This document shows, in pieces, positions 60,260 to 64,000 of a stretch of DNA of 64,000 nt. Source of the DNA: Mixophyes australis (lineage: Eukaryota; Chordata; Amphibia; Anura; Limnodynastidae); assembly GCA_036250195.1 (NCBI GenBank), contig JAVHZZ010000002.1, positions 369,646,624 through 369,710,623 on the forward strand. Reading direction: 5' to 3'. Under the pieces are notes generated by a model. It did not search any database. It was not told the DNA's origin and saw nothing but the letters and a program-made list of their open reading frames with translations. The translations under genes were made by a program, and so were the position numbers. Position 1 is the first letter of the stretch. Each line of letters opens with the position of its first letter.

Positions 60260-60406
60260 CTGTGTTGGCGAACCTGTGAAAGTCCAGGTGTTGTGAAACT
60301 ACAAGTCTCAGCATACCCTTTCAGCAATAAGCTGCTATATATTGGCAAAGCATGCTGGGACTTGTAGTTTCACAACACCTGAAGTGTCACAGGTTAGCCA
60401 ACACTG
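60260..60406. mobile_element. 147-bp hAT-type hairpin MITE in the fam222b intron
   Basis: The ends CTGTGTTGGCGAACCTGTGA and TCACAGGTTAGCCAACACTG are inverted. The arms continue through CAGGTGTTGTGAAACTACAA. GGCTAGTG (60252-60259) and GCCTAGTG (60407-60414) are an 8-bp duplication with one difference. Confidence 0.88.
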
Positions 60407-63317
60407 GCCTAGTGGCTTCCAAACTGTGTGCCACGGCGATCTCACAGCGGTACCTCGGCCAGGGCAGTTGGCAAGTAAGGCGGGTGTCTATTTGGTAATC
60501 ATTTTGACTTAGGGGTGCCTTTGAAAAATTATGGAGATCCTAGGGGTGCCTTGAACTGATAAAATCTGGGTTCCACTGACTTATCATATAAACTGTGAAC
60601 TGAACCATCATATAAACTGTGAAATGAACCAATAATCATGTGAATGGAGCCAACTTACTACAAAACAATGACAGAAGTAAGAAGTTGCTAATGAAATGAT
60701 AGATTGCATTTTCATCAATAGTGGATCATCCAACAGAATGACTGTCCAAAGCCAGCATAGGGCTATTTTTAGTAATGCTTACCGCTCAATGTGAAAACTA
60801 TGTACAAAGTATGTTCTTAAGAGCAACTACCGAATGCTTTTCCCCGAAAGGCAGATTGCTGCTCCTTATTGTTATTTACAACCAACAAGTTTTCAGGAAG
60901 ATACACAGTACAGCCTTTCTTCCGTAAAAGGCTCATCTACTTAGACACAGATCAACTAGATATGACTTTTGGTGAAAAGTAGTTTATAGGTTGTGAGCAC
61001 GTCTTGGATTAGATTGTATAGGATATGGTAGGTGCCTTGTAATCAATGGGGAATTAATACTTTTTTCTGTGATGTATAGACTTGCAATGCCTGGCCACAA
61101 GTGTGTTTCTCTACAAGAGCCGTGCACAGCAATCATACCTCACGTGGTACAAACTAGCTGGTCTCCTAAGGCTATAGACAACACAATACCCTAATGTGAT
61201 AACAACAATAGTGTCAACACAGTAATACAACAGTGGAACAGATGGCAAACACCTAAAAGCTGCAACTACACTGTATAACATTCATTACAAATCAAAACCA
61301 TTAAAGAGAAAATCCCAACACATATGCACACAAAATAGATAAATATACCCTCAATGTTATTTAACAATTACACACTTTTGATGAATTCTGTAAATAAGTT
61401 TTTAGAAGACTCTTTAAACATAAAGGCCCCAGGTAAAAAGTTGAAGAAAGACTACGTATAGGGAGAGAAAAGATAAATGTGTGCCCAGCATCATTGTAGA
61501 GCCAATACAATGTTGGGGTGACAGGTTATTTGAGTGTATCTTGAACTGTCACAACCCTAATTATTACAGTTATGTTAAAAACACCCCATTTACTATAATT
61601 ATGTCCCGATATGTAAAATCATCTAGTGCAACACATACCAATAATTATCTTCTGTGCTAATGAAAGTTAGGCCTTAGCAGTTCCCTCTAGTGGTGGGAGA
61701 GTATTACTGCATAAAGCATGGTTGCCTAGATCAATACTAACCACTGCCCCACAAAGGCCTCATACAAGTTTGCAGTCTTTTCAATTAACTCTATTGCACT
61801 ACTTTTAAAATGACCTGAAAAAAAATATTTTAGACTGCAGGCTCTTTACATGGGCAACTCAGCAGGTGGTTTGCTTAGAGTATGTAATGTGTTCTTTTAG
61901 TACGTATAGGTAGACAATGCATTAGTCTTGCAGCTAGTTCAGTTTCTATCGTGGGCAACTAAATGCTGTACCAAGCAAAAACAAAAAAATGCAAAAATAC
62001 TAATTATAGGGTATGAACAATGCAATAGAAATTCTAGCTCAGCTTTGTGGCGTTACATCAAATCTCTAATAATGCTAGGCCAGCGCTGCCAAGGATTACA
62101 TTTATGTCTAAATGTTGTTCTATACAGAGTAACATTTCTCCAAGGCTAAAAATTGTGCGGCTCTCTGGAAAAAAACAAACTTATTTCAGAAGCTATTTTT
62201 AATCTTGCAATTTAACAGTTTAAACAAATGCTAGACTTCACGGTCCATTTATTGGGCTCAACGACTTGAAATAGAACAGCAATCAGCAAGTGGAATTTTT
62301 TTATGAGCTTCCTAAAGTAACCGTCTCTGACAAGAAGGGGCCACACTAACAAATGTGAGGGCAATGCTATCATCTCTTTGCTGGCGTTCCGGCTGAGACA
62401 GGTAAGCGGTAATAACAGTGCAACACTGGGGGGATGTTACGTTTTCATGTTGAAGGAATGTTTGATCATTTCTCTATGACAAATATACCGCTTTATTTGT
62501 ATCTGAACTGTTCAGCGCCTTGCCCTGCACCAGGAGAACCTCTGATGAAAGTGGCCAGCACAAAGCGAAGGATGATAAGCGATATTTCACTTACGACTAA
62601 CCGCGTATATTGGGAACTCAGTCTTAAATATCAGAATATGGATGCAAGATGATTGGTGTAGGGTACAAGCAGCATTTATGCTGCAGTTTAGTACTGAAAA
62701 CCTGCGCATCTAGAACTTGCATGCGTTTAAATAATACAATTACAGTCATGGAGATTCACCACCAACAAAAGAGCCCTATAGGAAAATTTCATTTGTACAT
62801 TCAGGGAAGGGTGGTGGCTGTAACAGTTAAATGTTTAATGGGAAGACCTGCATTAACTTCCATTACTCTTCATGTTAATTTGCAAAAGAAAAACAAACAC
62901 ACACAACAATTATCTTCTAGCCTCAAACTAAACCTTTAGACAAGCTTAAAAAACCCTCTGAAACTACCTTCTTAACCTTTCTATACAATTCTACCAGATA
63001 ACTTCCTTACTACACAGTTCACTCAAAGACATAAGTACCAAGCAAACTTCCCATTTACAAAATACAGCAGAATTGCAGGTTTAGAATACTCCCCGTTCAA
63101 AAAGAGAAACTTATTAAAAAGGGAAGAATTATAAAAACACTAGATAATAATATATGAGATATCTGCTTGTCTGTCAAAGGTATCAACTATTTAATTGCAT
63201 CATACTCCAGCTGTGAGAAAGCCTCCTGCAGCTAAGGAGTGCATTGTAGCTCACACCACTATGGTCAGCACAACCAGCATAACTACTCACCTATTTATAG
63301 ATTTATTTATTTTATTT

Positions 63318-63349
63318 GGGGGGGGGGGGGGGGGGGGGGGGGGGAGGGG
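63318..63349 (+). repeat. G27 homopolymer followed by AGGGG
   Basis: Twenty-seven consecutive G, then A and four G, in the intron of fam222b. On the transcribed minus-strand sense this is a C-run. Its length is likely variable or mis-called. Confidence 0.9.
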
Positions 63350-64000
63350 TACAGTTGCTACCTTTTCTACTTGTGCTGTGTGTTTTTTGGATACATGTCT
63401 TATGTGTTTATTAAAGAAGAATGGACTTAGCCCACTGTTGCTCCCCCATTTATACGCACAGCTTGACCAAAGTGCATTCTGGTAACTAGGCATTAACTAG
63501 GACAATCACCCAGGCTACTTCAGTAACTCTGTCCATACTTTACCCAAGGGATGTTGGCTGAATTTGCAATGACTGCTCAGAAAAGAGTAACCTCATATAA
63601 TGAATGGAAACAGCATTTGTATTTCTCCACACAGACACTAAATGCAGCAGAAGTAGGGATCACTGGTACACACTGTACTCACAGTTCATTCCTCATAGCA
63701 GGCTGCCCAGGAATGACATCATACACAGCAGGAGGATGTGTGTCTGCAGTACGAGTCTCAGAGTTGGCGATGCCAACGGACACAAAAAAGCACTTTTAGG
63801 AAACTCTCCACAGTAAAATACAAAACCAGCTCAAACAAGTGAAGACACTGGTCACTTAATTGGTTTTCAACGAGCAACAAACAAGTTAGTTGGTCTATTT
63901 AAACGGCTCCAATAACTGACAATTATTGACAAAGATTTCACACAAGTTTAAAGAATGGAAGACTTGATCAGGAAGGAGTTTCTCCCACACCAAGCAGACT

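Overview
This is vertebrate nuclear DNA, most likely from a frog. It is AT-rich and intron-rich, with no operons. It is packed with hAT, Tc1/mariner, Harbinger-like and LTR elements, palindromic MITEs, and a tRNA-headed SINE ending in GATGAT. These repeat types resemble those I know from anuran genomes. The species cannot be named from the sequence.

The only host gene I recognise is fam222b on the minus strand at the right side. Its large 3'-terminal coding exon is 58229-60120, preceded by a good splice acceptor. The DNA from 60121 to the window end is then upstream intron. The repeat-poor stretch from about 49.6 kb to 58.2 kb is 3' UTR plus downstream flank.

The rest is a transposon landscape. 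From 1 to 23 kb there are truncated or nested MITEs, two solo-LTR-like insertions, decayed L1 and Tc1 pseudogenes, and two SINEs, one of them split by a small hAT element. The centrepiece is an apparently intact 6,959-bp hAT transposon (23123-30081). It has matching terminal motifs, a perfect 8-bp target duplication and an uninterrupted 997-codon transposase with a BED zinc finger. Two tandem arrays of about 100-bp period flank the transposase gene. The upstream one is 22 nearly identical units lying between a TATA box and the start codon, with no ATG in the sense direction.

From 34.3 to 38.7 kb two TTAA-associated elements lie end to end. The first (34329-36334) carries a compact three-exon gene that I do not recognise. 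It has its own CCAAT and TATA boxes and polyadenylation signals, and one frame break inside a 30-bp coding repeat. The second is split by a hairpin MITE and by a 1.4-kb hAT element. A 3.2-kb non-coding hAT element full of G-rich minisatellites follows at 41642-44839.

Six hAT insertions could be delimited to the base by 8-bp target duplications. The intact 23-30 kb element is a candidate mover, but the TIR families differ, so it is not shown to mobilise the others.
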